64,000 nt of DNA from Flavobacterium sp. (GCA_014377455.1 JACMPO010000077.1:81443-145442), one strand, 5' to 3'. Positions 43,377-52,678 are shown, counted from the first letter of the stretch. Notes: generated by a model from the sequence alone, not told the origin. Made by a program: numbers and translations.

Positions 43377-44051
43377 ATGAACATCCTGATAGTTGAAGAT
43401 TTTAAAGAATTGGCGGTGGAATTATCAGACTATCTTACCAAAAATGGATATTTGTGTAAAACGGTTTCCTCATGCAAATTAGCATTAGAAGAAGTAGCTG
43501 TTAATGATTTTGATGCTATGCTTCTGGATTTAGGATTGCCCGACGGAAGCGGATTTGAAGTTTTAAAATCAGTTCGACTTTCTAAATCAAAGATGGCAGT
43601 TATTGTAATCACTGCTCGTGGTGAACTCGATGATAAAATTAATGGACTTGAGCTTGGCGCAGATGATTACCTTACAAAACCATTTGCTGTAACTGAACTT
43701 GGCGCACGATTATTTGCAGTAATTAGAAGAATTCACGGATTTACAATAAACGAATTATATATTCATGGATTCAAAATTCAACTGCAAGATTATAAAGTTT
43801 CATTTAATGAAAACGCTATTTTACTAACAAAAAAAGAGTTTGATGTTTTTCAATATTTAGTACTTAATAAAAATCGAGTAATTACTAGATTACAACTTAC
43901 TGAACACGTTTGGGGCGACATTTTGGAATTAAATTCAGACTCTAATTTTATAGACGTACATGTTAGAAATTTACGAAAAAAGTTAGACAAATTTTCAAAA
44001 CTAGATTGGTTTGAAACCGTTAGAAATGTTGGCTACCGTATAACTGATTAA
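43377..44051 (+). CDS. OmpR/PhoB-family response regulator (paired)
   Basis: A 224-residue regulator. The receiver domain (about 1-120) has VEDF at 6-9, phospho-acceptor Asp51 in LLDLGLPDGSGF and switch Lys in DDYLTKPF. The winged helix (about 130-222) has LTKKEFDVFQYLVLNKNRVITRLQLTEHVWG and ETVRNVGYRIT. It is followed after two bases by its kinase, so this is a complete two-component operon. The transcript may extend towards the Lys-rich mini-protein, which however has its own promoter box. The position 7 acidic residue of the usual DD pair is replaced (EDF), a tolerable variation. Confidence 0.92.
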   Translation: MNILIVEDFKELAVELSDYLTKNGYLCKTVSSCKLALEEVAVNDFDAMLLDLGLPDGSGFEVLKSVRLSKSKMAVIVITARGELDDKINGLELGADDYLTKPFAVTELGARLFAVIRRIHGFTINELYIHGFKIQLQDYKVSFNENAILLTKKEFDVFQYLVLNKNRVITRLQLTEHVWGDILELNSDSNFIDVHVRNLRKKLDKFSKLDWFETVRNVGYRITD

Positions 44052-44053
44052 TC

Positions 44054-45373
44054 ATGAAAATTAAACACCAACTAGCAATTTTTAACGCCATCACTCGACT
44101 GGTGATTGTAGTAGTTTTATGGTTTTCATTACCAATATTAATTGAAAATGTAGTATACAACCACATTAATGATAGCTTACTGGAAAAAAAACAAAAATTT
44201 ATTAGTAAATTAAATAACGAAGAAATTAAAGATTTTAGAAATCGGAATGATCCAACCGAAACGTTCGCAAGTTTTTCGACAATGCACAATGAGTTTTTGC
44301 AATTGTACAGAGCTAAATCTACATTTTCAAACTTCAAAACGTTTTTTACAAATGAATCTCGAACCATTGAAAATGAAGAAAATAAATACCGAATTCTATA
44401 TTATAATTTCAAATATGGAAAAACGAATTATATTCTAGAAATTGGAAATAATATTTCGGAAATTGAGGATTTAACTTTTAGTATTCGATTATTTATAGTG
44501 GTTTTAATAGGACTAACAGTGTTTTTTACATTTTTGCTAGACACATTTTTTGTTGAATATCTTCTTAAACCATTTTATCAAATTATTAATAAAAAAATAA
44601 AATTTGTAAACACTCCCGAATCGTTTGACTTTACTCCTATAGCATCACATTCAAAGGATTTTCAGGAGTTAGACGAAGTTATCAATGAAATGATGCTAAG
44701 AGTTCAAGAACATTTTAAAAATGAAAAACAATTTATTGCCAATGTTTCTCACGAACTTTTAACCCCAATTGCAGTATTGAAAAATCGATTTGAAAACCTA
44801 ATTCAAAATGATTCTCTAAACGAAATAGCCATTGATAAAATTTCGAGTTCACTGAAAACTTTAGATTTATTGAAAAAAATTATTAATAATTTGTTACTCA
44901 TATCTAAAATTGAAAAAAATCAATATGATGCAAATGAATCTATTAATTTCAGCAATCTTTTTAATATCCTTTTGGGAGAACTAGAAGATAGAATAGACGA
45001 AAAAAATATCAATGTTGAAAAAAATATTATTCATAATTATTACTTTAAAGGAAATAGTACATTACTCCACATTTTATTTTTTAATATTGTTGTAAACGCT
45101 ATTAAATTTAATCCGATAAACGGTAAATTAATTATTAAAGATGGATACAGCAATCAAAATTATTTTATTTCAATAAGCGACTCTGGACCTGGAATATCAA
45201 CAGCACAGGTTTCCGAAATTTTTAATCGATTCACAAAAATTAATATTTCCAATGAGGGACAAGGATTAGGACTAGCTATTGCTAAAACTATTGCTAAATT
45301 CCATCAGTTAAAAATTGATGTTTCTTCTTCAAAAAGAGGAAGCATTTTTAAAATAGAATTCCCTTTGAGCTAA
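44054..45373 (+). CDS. Sensor histidine kinase (paired)
   Basis: A 439-residue membrane kinase with TM1 at about 12-32, a periplasmic domain of about 110 residues, and TM2 at about 145-170. HisKA follows with the phospho-His in IANVSHELLTPIA, then HATPase_c with NIVVNAIKFNP (N box), ISDSGPGIS (G1) and GQGLGLAIAK (G2). HAMP similarity between TM2 and HisKA is weak. It starts two bases after the regulator's stop, so coupling is certain in practice. The signal is unknown. A small Lys-rich exported protein lies 117 bases downstream and could be a target or accessory. Confidence 0.92.
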   Translation: MKIKHQLAIFNAITRLVIVVVLWFSLPILIENVVYNHINDSLLEKKQKFISKLNNEEIKDFRNRNDPTETFASFSTMHNEFLQLYRAKSTFSNFKTFFTNESRTIENEENKYRILYYNFKYGKTNYILEIGNNISEIEDLTFSIRLFIVVLIGLTVFFTFLLDTFFVEYLLKPFYQIINKKIKFVNTPESFDFTPIASHSKDFQELDEVINEMMLRVQEHFKNEKQFIANVSHELLTPIAVLKNRFENLIQNDSLNEIAIDKISSSLKTLDLLKKIINNLLLISKIEKNQYDANESINFSNLFNILLGELEDRIDEKNINVEKNIIHNYYFKGNSTLLHILFFNIVVNAIKFNPINGKLIIKDGYSNQNYFISISDSGPGISTAQVSEIFNRFTKINISNEGQGLGLAIAKTIAKFHQLKIDVSSSKRGSIFKIEFPLS

Positions 45374-45431
45374 TTAAAAGTTAAAATTCAATACAATTAT
45401 TTTTCTTCATTTTATCTTCATTTTCGTGTTA

Positions 45432-45439
45432 TAAATTTG
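45432..45439 (+). promoter_or_regulatory. Predicted -7 box for the Lys-rich mini-protein
   Basis: TAAATTTG matches TAnnTTTG and ends 51 bases before the ATG at 45491. The A/T-rich leader shows no clear hairpin. Confidence 0.5.
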
Positions 45440-45490
45440 TCTTATAAAAATAACAAGGATGTTATTTAATAATCAAAAAACTTTAACAAA

Positions 45491-45703
45491 ATGAAAAAAT
45501 TAGTAATGTTAGTAGCCTTGTTTTTAGCAACAACTACTTTAGTAAACGCGCAACAAACTCCAGCAAAAGCAGAAGTAAAAAAAGAAGTTAGAAATGTAAA
45601 ACATGCTAAACACAAAGTTGCAAGAGAAGAAAAAGCTGAAACAAAAAAAATGGAGAAAGCTGAAGTAAAAGCTGAAGCAAAAAAAGTTGAAGTAAAAAAA
45701 TAA
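45491..45703 (+). CDS. Lys/Glu-rich exported mini-protein, hypothetical
   Basis: A 70-residue protein with a clear signal peptide (MKKLVMLVALFLATTTLVNAQ). The mature part is about 48 residues of KAEVKKE-like repeats, roughly half Lys with Glu and Ala, predicted to form a charged helix. It has no Cys and no recognised domain. It lies 117 bases downstream of a two-component system and is followed by its own terminator, with a promoter box upstream. This looks like a small stress- or envelope-related gene under separate control. Function is unknown to me; polyanion (LPS or nucleic acid) interaction is speculation. Confidence 0.75.
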   Translation: MKKLVMLVALFLATTTLVNAQQTPAKAEVKKEVRNVKHAKHKVAREEKAETKKMEKAEVKAEAKKVEVKK

Positions 45704-45723
45704 TTAAAGTAAAAGGTTAGTTA

Positions 45724-45762
45724 TTAAATGGTTGTTAAGAAATTAGCAACCATTTTTATTTC
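45724..45762 (+). terminator. Terminator after the Lys-rich mini-protein
   Basis: AAATGGTTG and CAACCATTT arms enclose a short A/T-rich loop and are followed by TTTATTT. Confidence 0.8.
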
Positions 45763-45823
45763 AACAAACATTAACTAAAAATTAAGTATCTTAAATATTA
45801 AACTTTTTTATTTTTGTAAAAAA

Positions 45824-47071
45824 ATGATCCCTCGTTTGACTTTTACAATTGTTTTTTTAATTCTTTGTTCACTTCTAGAAGTTTATACTTACCAATCCTT
45901 AAAAACTTTAATCAGAAGTAATTGGGTGTTAAATTTATATAAAATCATATCATTTATTTTAATGGTTTACATTTTATATCGATTTACAAAATTTGATCGG
46001 ACGCAAGGTCAAACGCGCTATGATATGTACACTGCAGGATTGTTTTTACTTATTTATGTTCCAAAATTTATTCTCACTCTCACAATGTTTGGCGAAGACA
46101 TTTTTAGGTTTTTTGCGGGAGCATTTTATCACTTTTCGAGTTCAGATAAGGCAGTCAGCTTTCTACCTAGTAGAAGAAAATTTGTAAGCCAAATTGGACT
46201 TGGTATTGCTGCAATTCCTTTTTTGAGTTTAATTTATGGAATAACAGTTGGAAGATACAATTACAAAGTTATTAAACAAACACTTTTTTATCCAGATTTA
46301 CCTGATGCTTTTGATGGATTTAAAATCACTCAAATATCTGATGTGCACTCGGGAAGTTTTGACAATCCTGATAAAATAAATTATGCTATCGACCTAGTAA
46401 ATGAGCAAGAAGCTGACATTATTCTATTTACAGGAGATATTGTAAATACTTTTGCTAGAGAAATGCATCCATGGATTGATACTTTTAAAAAGATAAAAAA
46501 GTATGAATTTGGTAAATATTCTGTTTTAGGAAATCACGATTATGGAGAATATGTAGAGTGGAACAATGACTTTGAATCAAAAGAAAAAAATTTTAACGAA
46601 ATAAAAAATCTATACAAAGAAATAGGTTTCAACTTATTATTAAATGAAAATGTAAAAATTAAAAAAGGTAACGACGAAATTGCGCTTGTTGGAGTTGAAA
46701 ACTGGGGATACAAGTTTAAACAAGCTGGCGATTTAAATAAAGCATCTGAAAATTTAAAAAAAGAAGATTTTAAAATTTTGATGAGCCACGACCCAAGTCA
46801 TTGGGAAATGGAAGTAAAAAATCATCCTAAAAATTTCCATTTAACCTTATCCGGTCACACTCACGGAATGCAGTTTGGAATAGAAATTCCCGGTTTTATA
46901 AAATGGAGTTTGGCACAATATATGTACAAGCAATGGGCAGGTTTATATCAAAATATGGGCAGGTACATATATGTAAATCGAGGTTTTGGATTTCATGCAT
47001 TTCCAGGAAGAGTTGGAATTATGCCAGAAATTACGGTGATAGAACTAAAAAAAGGTAATTTCGTAGTATAA
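45824..47071 (+). CDS. Membrane-anchored metallophosphoesterase (calcineurin-like)
   Basis: A 415-residue protein with an N-terminal membrane region (four helices at about 5-20, 35-52, 65-85, 125-145). A calcineurin-type phosphoesterase follows (about 165-410) with the motifs ITQISDVHSGSF (DxH), FTGDIVN (GDxxx), LGNHDYGEY (GNHD), MSHDPSHWE and LSGHTHGMQ (GHTH), a complete dimetal site. The arrangement matches YkuE/LpxH-like membrane phosphoesterases, but the substrate is not defined. The catalytic domain orientation is not certain from sequence. Monocistronic; the thioredoxin-fold gene starts 74 bases later. Confidence 0.9.
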   Translation: MIPRLTFTIVFLILCSLLEVYTYQSLKTLIRSNWVLNLYKIISFILMVYILYRFTKFDRTQGQTRYDMYTAGLFLLIYVPKFILTLTMFGEDIFRFFAGAFYHFSSSDKAVSFLPSRRKFVSQIGLGIAAIPFLSLIYGITVGRYNYKVIKQTLFYPDLPDAFDGFKITQISDVHSGSFDNPDKINYAIDLVNEQEADIILFTGDIVNTFAREMHPWIDTFKKIKKYEFGKYSVLGNHDYGEYVEWNNDFESKEKNFNEIKNLYKEIGFNLLLNENVKIKKGNDEIALVGVENWGYKFKQAGDLNKASENLKKEDFKILMSHDPSHWEMEVKNHPKNFHLTLSGHTHGMQFGIEIPGFIKWSLAQYMYKQWAGLYQNMGRYIYVNRGFGFHAFPGRVGIMPEITVIELKKGNFVV

Positions 47072-47145
47072 TTAGTTAAAAATAGTACATTTGTAATATA
47101 ATTTTCTTTTTACTTAACAAAAAAAGATATTAATTTTTTGGTTTT

Positions 47146-47442
47146 ATGTCAAAATTTGGAGAACTAATTAATGCTCAAGTTCCAGTGCTAATTGATTTTT
47201 ACACCGAGTGGAATGAATCTTCCATGTCCATGCATCCCGTTATTAGAGATGTTGCTGCAGCACTTGGAGATAAGGCAAAAGTAATAAAAATTGATGTTGA
47301 TAAAAATCAAGAGTTGGCCGATGCACTTCGCATTAAAGGTTTGCCAACACTGATGATTTATAAAGAAGGTCAGATGGTTTGGAGACAATCTGGTGAACTT
47401 GATGCCAATACAATTATTAGTTTAGTTCAAGAGCAAGTATAA
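47146..47442 (+). CDS. Thioredoxin-fold protein lacking active-site cysteines
   Basis: A 98-residue single-domain thioredoxin fold: VPVLIDFYTEWNESSMSMHPVI, KVIKIDVDKNQELADALRIKGLPTLMIYKEG with the cis-Pro67. The CGPC position (23-26) reads NESS and there is no cysteine anywhere in the protein, so it cannot act as a disulfide oxidoreductase. The remaining core and length are fully thioredoxin-like with no frameshift or decay, implying selection for a structural or binding role. It lies between a metallophosphoesterase (same strand) and a convergent polysaccharide deacetylase. No signal peptide is seen, so it is cytosolic. Confidence 0.88.
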   Translation: MSKFGELINAQVPVLIDFYTEWNESSMSMHPVIRDVAAALGDKAKVIKIDVDKNQELADALRIKGLPTLMIYKEGQMVWRQSGELDANTIISLVQEQV

Positions 47443-47459
47443 CTTTTACACTTAATTTG

Positions 47460-48110
47460 CTATTTTATCTTATCAAAAACAAATCCTTTTTCAGATAAAA
47501 CCCTTAGCGTTTCAGGCAAAGCAATTTTTAAGTTTTTAAAAGCCTTAACACTATCGTGAAACACTATGATACTTCCCGATTTTACATTTTTTAAAACATG
47601 TTCTAAACACTGTTCGCCAGAAATATTAGAATCAAAATCGTATGAAATTATGTCCCACATTATAATTTTAAAGCCTAATTTTTTTAATTTCCACGACTGA
47701 TGAATTGAGATTTTTCCATAAGGTGGTCTGAAAAGCATGGATTGCTGGGTATATATTTCTGGTGTATATTTTATTATTTCATCTTCACATTTTTTAGTGT
47801 TTTCCGCATATTGGCTAGAATTTGTTTTCCACCCTTTTAAATGATTAAAAGTATGATTCCCAATAGCATGATTATCTAGGTATATTTTTTCAAAAACTTG
47901 CGGGAATTTTTTTATGTTGTCTCCTATGCAGAAAAAAGTGGCTTTGGCATTATATTTTTTCAACAATGATAAAGTCCATTCGGTAATTTCGGGCGTTGGA
48001 CCATCATCAAATGTTAGGAATACAGTATTTTTTTTGTTGGGAATATCCCAAACGTAAGTTGGAAATAATAATTTTATAAATTTATGAGTTTTTATCCAAC
48101 GCAATTTCAT
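47460..48110 (-). CDS. Polysaccharide deacetylase (NodB domain)
   Basis: A 216-residue carbohydrate esterase family 4 protein. It has the NodB motifs: FLTFDDGPTPE (catalytic Asp and metal Asp), NHTFNH (two metal His), RPPYGKIS (motif 3) and the late IIVFHDSVKA (motif 5 His). Substrates of the family include N-acetylated glycans such as peptidoglycan and chitin; none can be chosen here. No typical signal peptide is visible, although the basic N-terminus MKLRWIKTHKFIKLLFPTY could associate with the membrane. It is downstream of the DUF2723 gene on the same strand, separated by a hairpin. Confidence 0.9.
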   Translation of the reverse strand: MKLRWIKTHKFIKLLFPTYVWDIPNKKNTVFLTFDDGPTPEITEWTLSLLKKYNAKATFFCIGDNIKKFPQVFEKIYLDNHAIGNHTFNHLKGWKTNSSQYAENTKKCEDEIIKYTPEIYTQQSMLFRPPYGKISIHQSWKLKKLGFKIIMWDIISYDFDSNISGEQCLEHVLKNVKSGSIIVFHDSVKAFKNLKIALPETLRVLSEKGFVFDKIK

Positions 48111-48124
48111 AGTTCAAAAATATA

Positions 48125-48163
48125 CAAAAAGTGCCAATGATAGTTTTCAATAGCACTTTTTTA
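48125..48163 (-). terminator. Hairpin between DUF2723 gene and deacetylase gene
   Basis: On the minus strand AAAAGTGC and GCACTTTTT arms enclose about 18 bases and are followed by T-rich sequence. It would end the DUF2723 transcript. Confidence 0.6.
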
Positions 48164-48179
48164 TAGTCTAAATTTTCGA

Positions 48180-51100
48180 TTATTCCATCTTTCTGCCGAA
48201 ATGTGCAAACCTGTTGTTATAGGAGTTGAAAATAACTTTGTTTTTATTGTAAAACGCTTCGTCTTTTTGTTCCTGCATTACAGTAAGTAAACTTCTGTAG
48301 CGTTCAATATCTGTTATAATGTCTGTTGCAATATAAGATTGATCTGATAATTTAATGCCACTGTAAAATGTCAAATTTTGCTGATATTTTTTCATTAATT
48401 TATCAAGAAGTTGTTGGGCTTTTTGCTTCTCACCTATCTCATAATAACCAGTGGCAAATGGTTCTACCATAGAGTAATATCCGTAATAATCCAATGGCAT
48501 TTTGGACAAAGCCAGCTCAATAATATTTTTCGCTTTCGCAGTTTTACCTTCTTCTATAAGCACTTGCATTAAACGCGACATATTAGTACGTAACGAGATA
48601 CTATTTCTTCTGGTTTCTGGATCATGATATATTTTTGTGCTTTCGCCATTTCCCCAAGGAATTTTCATAATGATATCGTACATTTTATCAGAATCTATTT
48701 GACCCATATCCATTAAACTTCCATCTTCTGGCAGTTTTGTTCTTATTGGAACTAATTTAAATAACATTCCGTCAAGTTGCAGATATTCTTTCATCCACAA
48801 ATAATCATCGTCACCAAAACTTCCTGGACTGAAATAAATGGGACGTTTCCAATTATTATTAGCAACAGCATCGAGCATCATTAAACGATTTTTATATAAT
48901 GCGCCACCTTTAATATCAATATCAATGTAAGGCACTATGGAGTCATTAAATTTTGGGCTTACAACCTTATTTGCAATAACTGTATTTTTATCAACTGGAA
49001 TTCGAACCTTATTAGTTGGGAAAAAATGAAGGCGTTGTCCGCTTTGCATTTCAACCTCGGTGATGGTATCTTCACTTTTTGCAAAATTTAAAAAATCCTT
49101 AATTTCCCAACGATTTTCAGTACGTTTGTTAAATATGATTCCATCTCTTTTATCGCCTACATATTGTAAATGATTAAAAGAAATGGGCATTCCATCTGCC
49201 TTATAGGTTTTCATTTTGGATTGATCAATGTACCAATCGGTCATTAATAAACTGGTGTTTACAATTTTAACATCGGTTCGATAACCTTCAATTTCTTGAG
49301 CATACCAAAGCGGAAATGTATCATTATCACCTATAGTAAACAATATCGCATTTGGATCGCAGGAATCTAAATAAGATTTTGCTAACGAAAGTGCCGTATA
49401 TTTACCAGATCTGTCATGATCGTCCCAATTTTGGGATGCCATTAATACTGGAGCACCAAGCAAACTTATCCCAATAATTATAGGTCCAGCTAATTTAGAA
49501 GTGACTTTTTCTTTTAGAATTTCATAAATTGCATAAACACCAAAACCTATCCAAATTGCAAAAACATAAAACGATCCTACGAGTGCATAATCGCGTTCTC
49601 GAGGTTCAAACGGACGTTCGTTTAGGTAAATTTTAAGAGCAAAACCTGTAAACAAAAATAAGGCTAGAAGTACATAAAAACTTTTCAAATCACGTTGAGC
49701 GTGGTACATTAATCCAATTAATCCGAGAATAAAAGGGACAAAATAGTAGACATTTCTACCTTTGTTATGAAGCATGTCATCAGATAAATTATCTTGTGAA
49801 CCTAAGTGAATTTGATCAATAAATTTAATACCACTAAGCCAATTTCCATCAAGATTATCATATCGCCCTTGATTGTCGTTTTGACGACCAACAAAATTCC
49901 ATAGTAAATATCGAATGTACATATAACCAAATTGAAACTCAGCCATGAAACTTAAATTGTCTGCCGTAGAAGGCTTTTCGATATCTAAATATTCGCCATA
50001 TGCTTTTAAAAATGCGATGTATCCGTCGTTATCTATTTTATGAGAAGCATAAGCCTGACGAAATTCTGCTACAACATCGGTAAGTTCTTTCTCTTCGGAA
50101 TAATCTGCTTTTATTTTAAATTTAGGAACGTCTGTAAAGTTTATATATCCTTCTATATTGTCTGTGCTCCACATTCTTGGTAGAATAGTTTTTTGTGAAT
50201 CATCGGTATTTTGCTCGGCATTTTTAAAATTATTTACAATTTCATATCGTCCTGTTTTGTAATTTCTTTCGTAGTTAGGCGCTTTGTCTAAATAAGGATT
50301 ATTTGGATCTAAACCTACAAACTCGTCAGTATACTGCGGTCCATAAAAAAGCGGATTTACACCATATTGTTCTCGGTTATAATAAGCCAAAACTTCTGTA
50401 GCATCTGATGGTTTATTTTCGTTAATCGGCGTATTTGCATTTGCTCTAATAGGTAACATCATCCAAGTAGAAAAACCTATTAATACAAATAAAATGCAAA
50501 GTAAAACTGTATTTAAAAGTGGGTGTTGCTTATCTTTAGTATATTTCAATCCGAAATAAAACAAAGCGACAATAATTATTAAGGCAATTACACTTCCTGA
50601 ATCAAATGGCAAACCAATGTCATTTACCATAAAAAGCTCCATTTTCCCAAAAAATGCCATAGTATAAGGCAACAACAGTTTGAAAATAAATAATAAAATT
50701 GCTACTATTATAAGATTTGCAAAAACAAAATTCTTAACAGTAACTTTTTTATAGTTTTTAAAAAAATACAAAAATCCAATCGCAGGGATTGTTAGTAATG
50801 CCATGAAATGCACCCCAAACGAAAGTCCAATTACCAAACTTATCAATAGCAACCACTTGTTTCCTTTAGGCAAATGCATTTCTTGTTCCCATCGCAATCC
50901 TAACCAAAAAAGCAATGCAATAAATAAAGTTGCCATTGCATAAACTTCTGCTTCAACGGCATTGAACCAAAAACTATCAGAAAAAGTATAAGCTAAAGCA
51001 CCTACAAATGAACTTCCTAATATTACAATGCTATTATCCTTATTAATTTCAGAATAGGAAGAAATTATTTTTCTTAAAATTAAAGTTGATGACCAAAATA

Positions 51101-51383
51101 AAAATAATATTGTAAAAGCACTGGAAAAAACCGACATCATATTTACCATTAGTGCTATATGTTCTTTGCTAGTAGCAAAAAGTGCAAAAAAAGCACCGAG
51201 CATTTGGAATAATGGCGCGCCAGGTGGATGTCCAACTTCAAGTTTTGCCGCAGTAGCAATATATTCCCCACAATCCCAAAAACTTAATGTAGGTTCAACA
51301 GTAAGTGAATAAGTAAGTAAAGCTATACCAAAAGCAAGCCAACCAATAATTGTATTCCACTTGTTAAAGTTAAATGATTTCAT
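48180..51383 (-). CDS. Large DUF2723 membrane protein (GT-C glycosyltransferase-like) with C-terminal helical repeats
   Basis: A 1067-residue inner-membrane protein. The N-terminal DUF2723 part (about 10-330) has many TM helices and the signature SFWDCGEYIATAAKLEVGHPPGAPLF, where the Asp-Glu positions resemble the catalytic acid of GT-C protein O-mannosyltransferases. A second TM cluster spans about 545-660. A soluble domain follows, containing LFTIGDNDTFPLWYAQEIEGYR, and TPR-like helices lie at about 930-1040. The family is abundant in Bacteroidota and probably transfers a lipid-linked sugar at the periplasmic face; this is inference. A weak TTTCTTTG box lies upstream. Confidence 0.87.
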   Translation of the reverse strand: MKSFNFNKWNTIIGWLAFGIALLTYSLTVEPTLSFWDCGEYIATAAKLEVGHPPGAPLFQMLGAFFALFATSKEHIALMVNMMSVFSSAFTILFLFWSSTLILRKIISSYSEINKDNSIVILGSSFVGALAYTFSDSFWFNAVEAEVYAMATLFIALLFWLGLRWEQEMHLPKGNKWLLLISLVIGLSFGVHFMALLTIPAIGFLYFFKNYKKVTVKNFVFANLIIVAILLFIFKLLLPYTMAFFGKMELFMVNDIGLPFDSGSVIALIIIVALFYFGLKYTKDKQHPLLNTVLLCILFVLIGFSTWMMLPIRANANTPINENKPSDATEVLAYYNREQYGVNPLFYGPQYTDEFVGLDPNNPYLDKAPNYERNYKTGRYEIVNNFKNAEQNTDDSQKTILPRMWSTDNIEGYINFTDVPKFKIKADYSEEKELTDVVAEFRQAYASHKIDNDGYIAFLKAYGEYLDIEKPSTADNLSFMAEFQFGYMYIRYLLWNFVGRQNDNQGRYDNLDGNWLSGIKFIDQIHLGSQDNLSDDMLHNKGRNVYYFVPFILGLIGLMYHAQRDLKSFYVLLALFLFTGFALKIYLNERPFEPRERDYALVGSFYVFAIWIGFGVYAIYEILKEKVTSKLAGPIIIGISLLGAPVLMASQNWDDHDRSGKYTALSLAKSYLDSCDPNAILFTIGDNDTFPLWYAQEIEGYRTDVKIVNTSLLMTDWYIDQSKMKTYKADGMPISFNHLQYVGDKRDGIIFNKRTENRWEIKDFLNFAKSEDTITEVEMQSGQRLHFFPTNKVRIPVDKNTVIANKVVSPKFNDSIVPYIDIDIKGGALYKNRLMMLDAVANNNWKRPIYFSPGSFGDDDYLWMKEYLQLDGMLFKLVPIRTKLPEDGSLMDMGQIDSDKMYDIIMKIPWGNGESTKIYHDPETRRNSISLRTNMSRLMQVLIEEGKTAKAKNIIELALSKMPLDYYGYYSMVEPFATGYYEIGEKQKAQQLLDKLMKKYQQNLTFYSGIKLSDQSYIATDIITDIERYRSLLTVMQEQKDEAFYNKNKVIFNSYNNRFAHFGRKME

Positions 51384-51536
51384 AAAGTAAATAGAGATTT
51401 ATTTAATTGCAAAGAAACTATTTTTTTGTTTAATCGCATATTGCTTAACATAATTTTCTATAAAACAATTATGAACAAATATGACTTTGCACTTGTTAGA
51501 TTTTGAAAATCTTTTTTAAATAAAATCGCACAAATG

Positions 51537-51567
51537 TTTGCTTAAATTAAAATATGTAGTAAATTTG
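51537..51567 (+). promoter_or_regulatory. Promoter of tRNA-Gln
   Basis: TTTG (51537-51540), 19 bases, then TAAATTTG (51560-51567): a textbook Bacteroidota promoter. It lies 20 bases upstream of the tRNA 5' end. Confidence 0.75.
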
Positions 51568-51587
51568 CACGCTCAATAAGATAATAT

Positions 51588-51658
51588 TGGTCTATGGTGT
51601 AATGGTAACACAACTGTTTTTGGTGCAGTCTTTCTAGGTTCGAGTCCTAGTAGACCAA
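51588..51658 (+). tRNA. tRNA-Gln (anticodon TTG)
   Basis: The acceptor arms TGGTCTA and TAGACCA pair over seven bases. The D arm is GGTGTAATGGTAACAC, the anticodon arm ACTGT-TTTTGGT-GCAGT places TTG at 34-36, and the T arm CTAGG-TTCGAGT-CCTAG is intact. The 3' CCA is not encoded. It is flanked by a consensus promoter and an immediate terminator, so it is an independent single-gene unit. Confidence 0.93.
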
Positions 51659-51659
51659 C

Positions 51660-51704
51660 AAAAAACCTACAAATTGTACTAAACTTTTTGTAGGTTTTTT
51701 TATT
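51660..51704. terminator. Terminator of tRNA-Gln, shared with convergent uspA-like gene
   Basis: AAAAACCTACAAA and TTTGTAGGTTTTTTT arms pair over 8 G/C-containing positions plus A/T, with poly-T on both strands. It sits between the tRNA (plus) and the universal stress protein gene (minus). Confidence 0.85.
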
Positions 51705-51723
51705 TATAAAACTTTTATTAATC

Positions 51724-52548
51724 CTAAATTTTAAAAGTCACGACAGGTCTTTTAGCATGGTTTACTAAATCCTCGCTAATACTTCCGTTAAAAAAATGTG
51801 AAAGTCCTTTGCGTCCGTGAGTGCAAACCCCTATTAAATCGGCATGAATACTTTTTGCAAAATTTAAAATTCCTTTTTCAACATTGGATTCATTATAAAT
51901 ATGCATTTTTACTTTTGGAACACTGTACGATGACATAAAGTTTTTCATAATTTCTTCTGATCTTGAGGTTGATCTAAAATTATTTGGAGTATTTATCATC
52001 ACCAAATGTAAATTTGCATCAAATTTTGTAGCAAACTCGACTACTTTTTCAAAAGGTTTTTTTATCTCGTCACTAAAATCAGAAGCAAAAACAAAATCAT
52101 TAACTTTAAAATCGTCATCTTCTTTTTTTATAATTAAAACTGGAATATCTGAATTTCTAACAACTTTCTCCGCATTAGATCCAATAAACATTTCTTTAAA
52201 ACCACTTGCTCCGTGAGAACCCATGACAATTAAATCTACATTATTTTTTTTGCTAATATTTAAAATTCCATCAAATGCTAATTCAAATTGTACTATTTCA
52301 GAAACTTTAATCCCTTCAAGATAATCCTCATCCATCAAATCCTCCAAACGTTTGATGGCAGCATTTTTAAAAAACATAATTTCAGGTATGTCACTACCGC
52401 TTCCTAAAGCATCGCTTCCTTCGTGTGGTAATTCCAGCATGTGCAACAGTACAATTTCACCATTATTTTTTCGTGCTATTTGAGCAGCTACCTTAAGAGC
52501 ATATTCTGCATGATCAGAAAAATCGGTTGGTATTAAAATTTTTTTCAT
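51724..52548 (-). CDS. Tandem-domain universal stress protein
   Basis: A 274-residue cytosolic protein with two Usp domains (about 1-143 and 150-274). The first begins KKILIPTDFSDHAEYAL and has the ATP-loop pattern GSHGASGFKEMFIGSNAEKVV. The second has the corresponding CTHGRKGLSHFFNGSISEDLV. Both have the G-2x-G-9x-G(S) signature of ATP-binding Usps. Tandem Usps of this length are common in Bacteroidota. Specific stress role not inferable. It is divergent from rimP-nusA-infB and convergent with the tRNA. Confidence 0.9.
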   Translation of the reverse strand: MKKILIPTDFSDHAEYALKVAAQIARKNNGEIVLLHMLELPHEGSDALGSGSDIPEIMFFKNAAIKRLEDLMDEDYLEGIKVSEIVQFELAFDGILNISKKNNVDLIVMGSHGASGFKEMFIGSNAEKVVRNSDIPVLIIKKEDDDFKVNDFVFASDFSDEIKKPFEKVVEFATKFDANLHLVMINTPNNFRSTSRSEEIMKNFMSSYSVPKVKMHIYNESNVEKGILNFAKSIHADLIGVCTHGRKGLSHFFNGSISEDLVNHAKRPVVTFKI

Positions 52549-52643
52549 AAGAGTGTATATTATTTACTAATCAATTTGTTACTCAATATAAAGGTAATGA
52601 AAAATATGAAAGACAATGATTTTTTTAATTTAAAAAATATATC

Positions 52644-52651
52644 TATATTTG
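52644..52651 (+). promoter_or_regulatory. Predicted -7 box for rimP-nusA-infB
   Basis: TATATTTG followed by C fits TAnnTTTG. It ends 62 bases before the rimP ATG, leaving a leader of about 55 bases that is mostly occupied by one hairpin. Confidence 0.6.
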
Positions 52652-52678
52652 CATCATTATTTGATTTATATGGATAAT

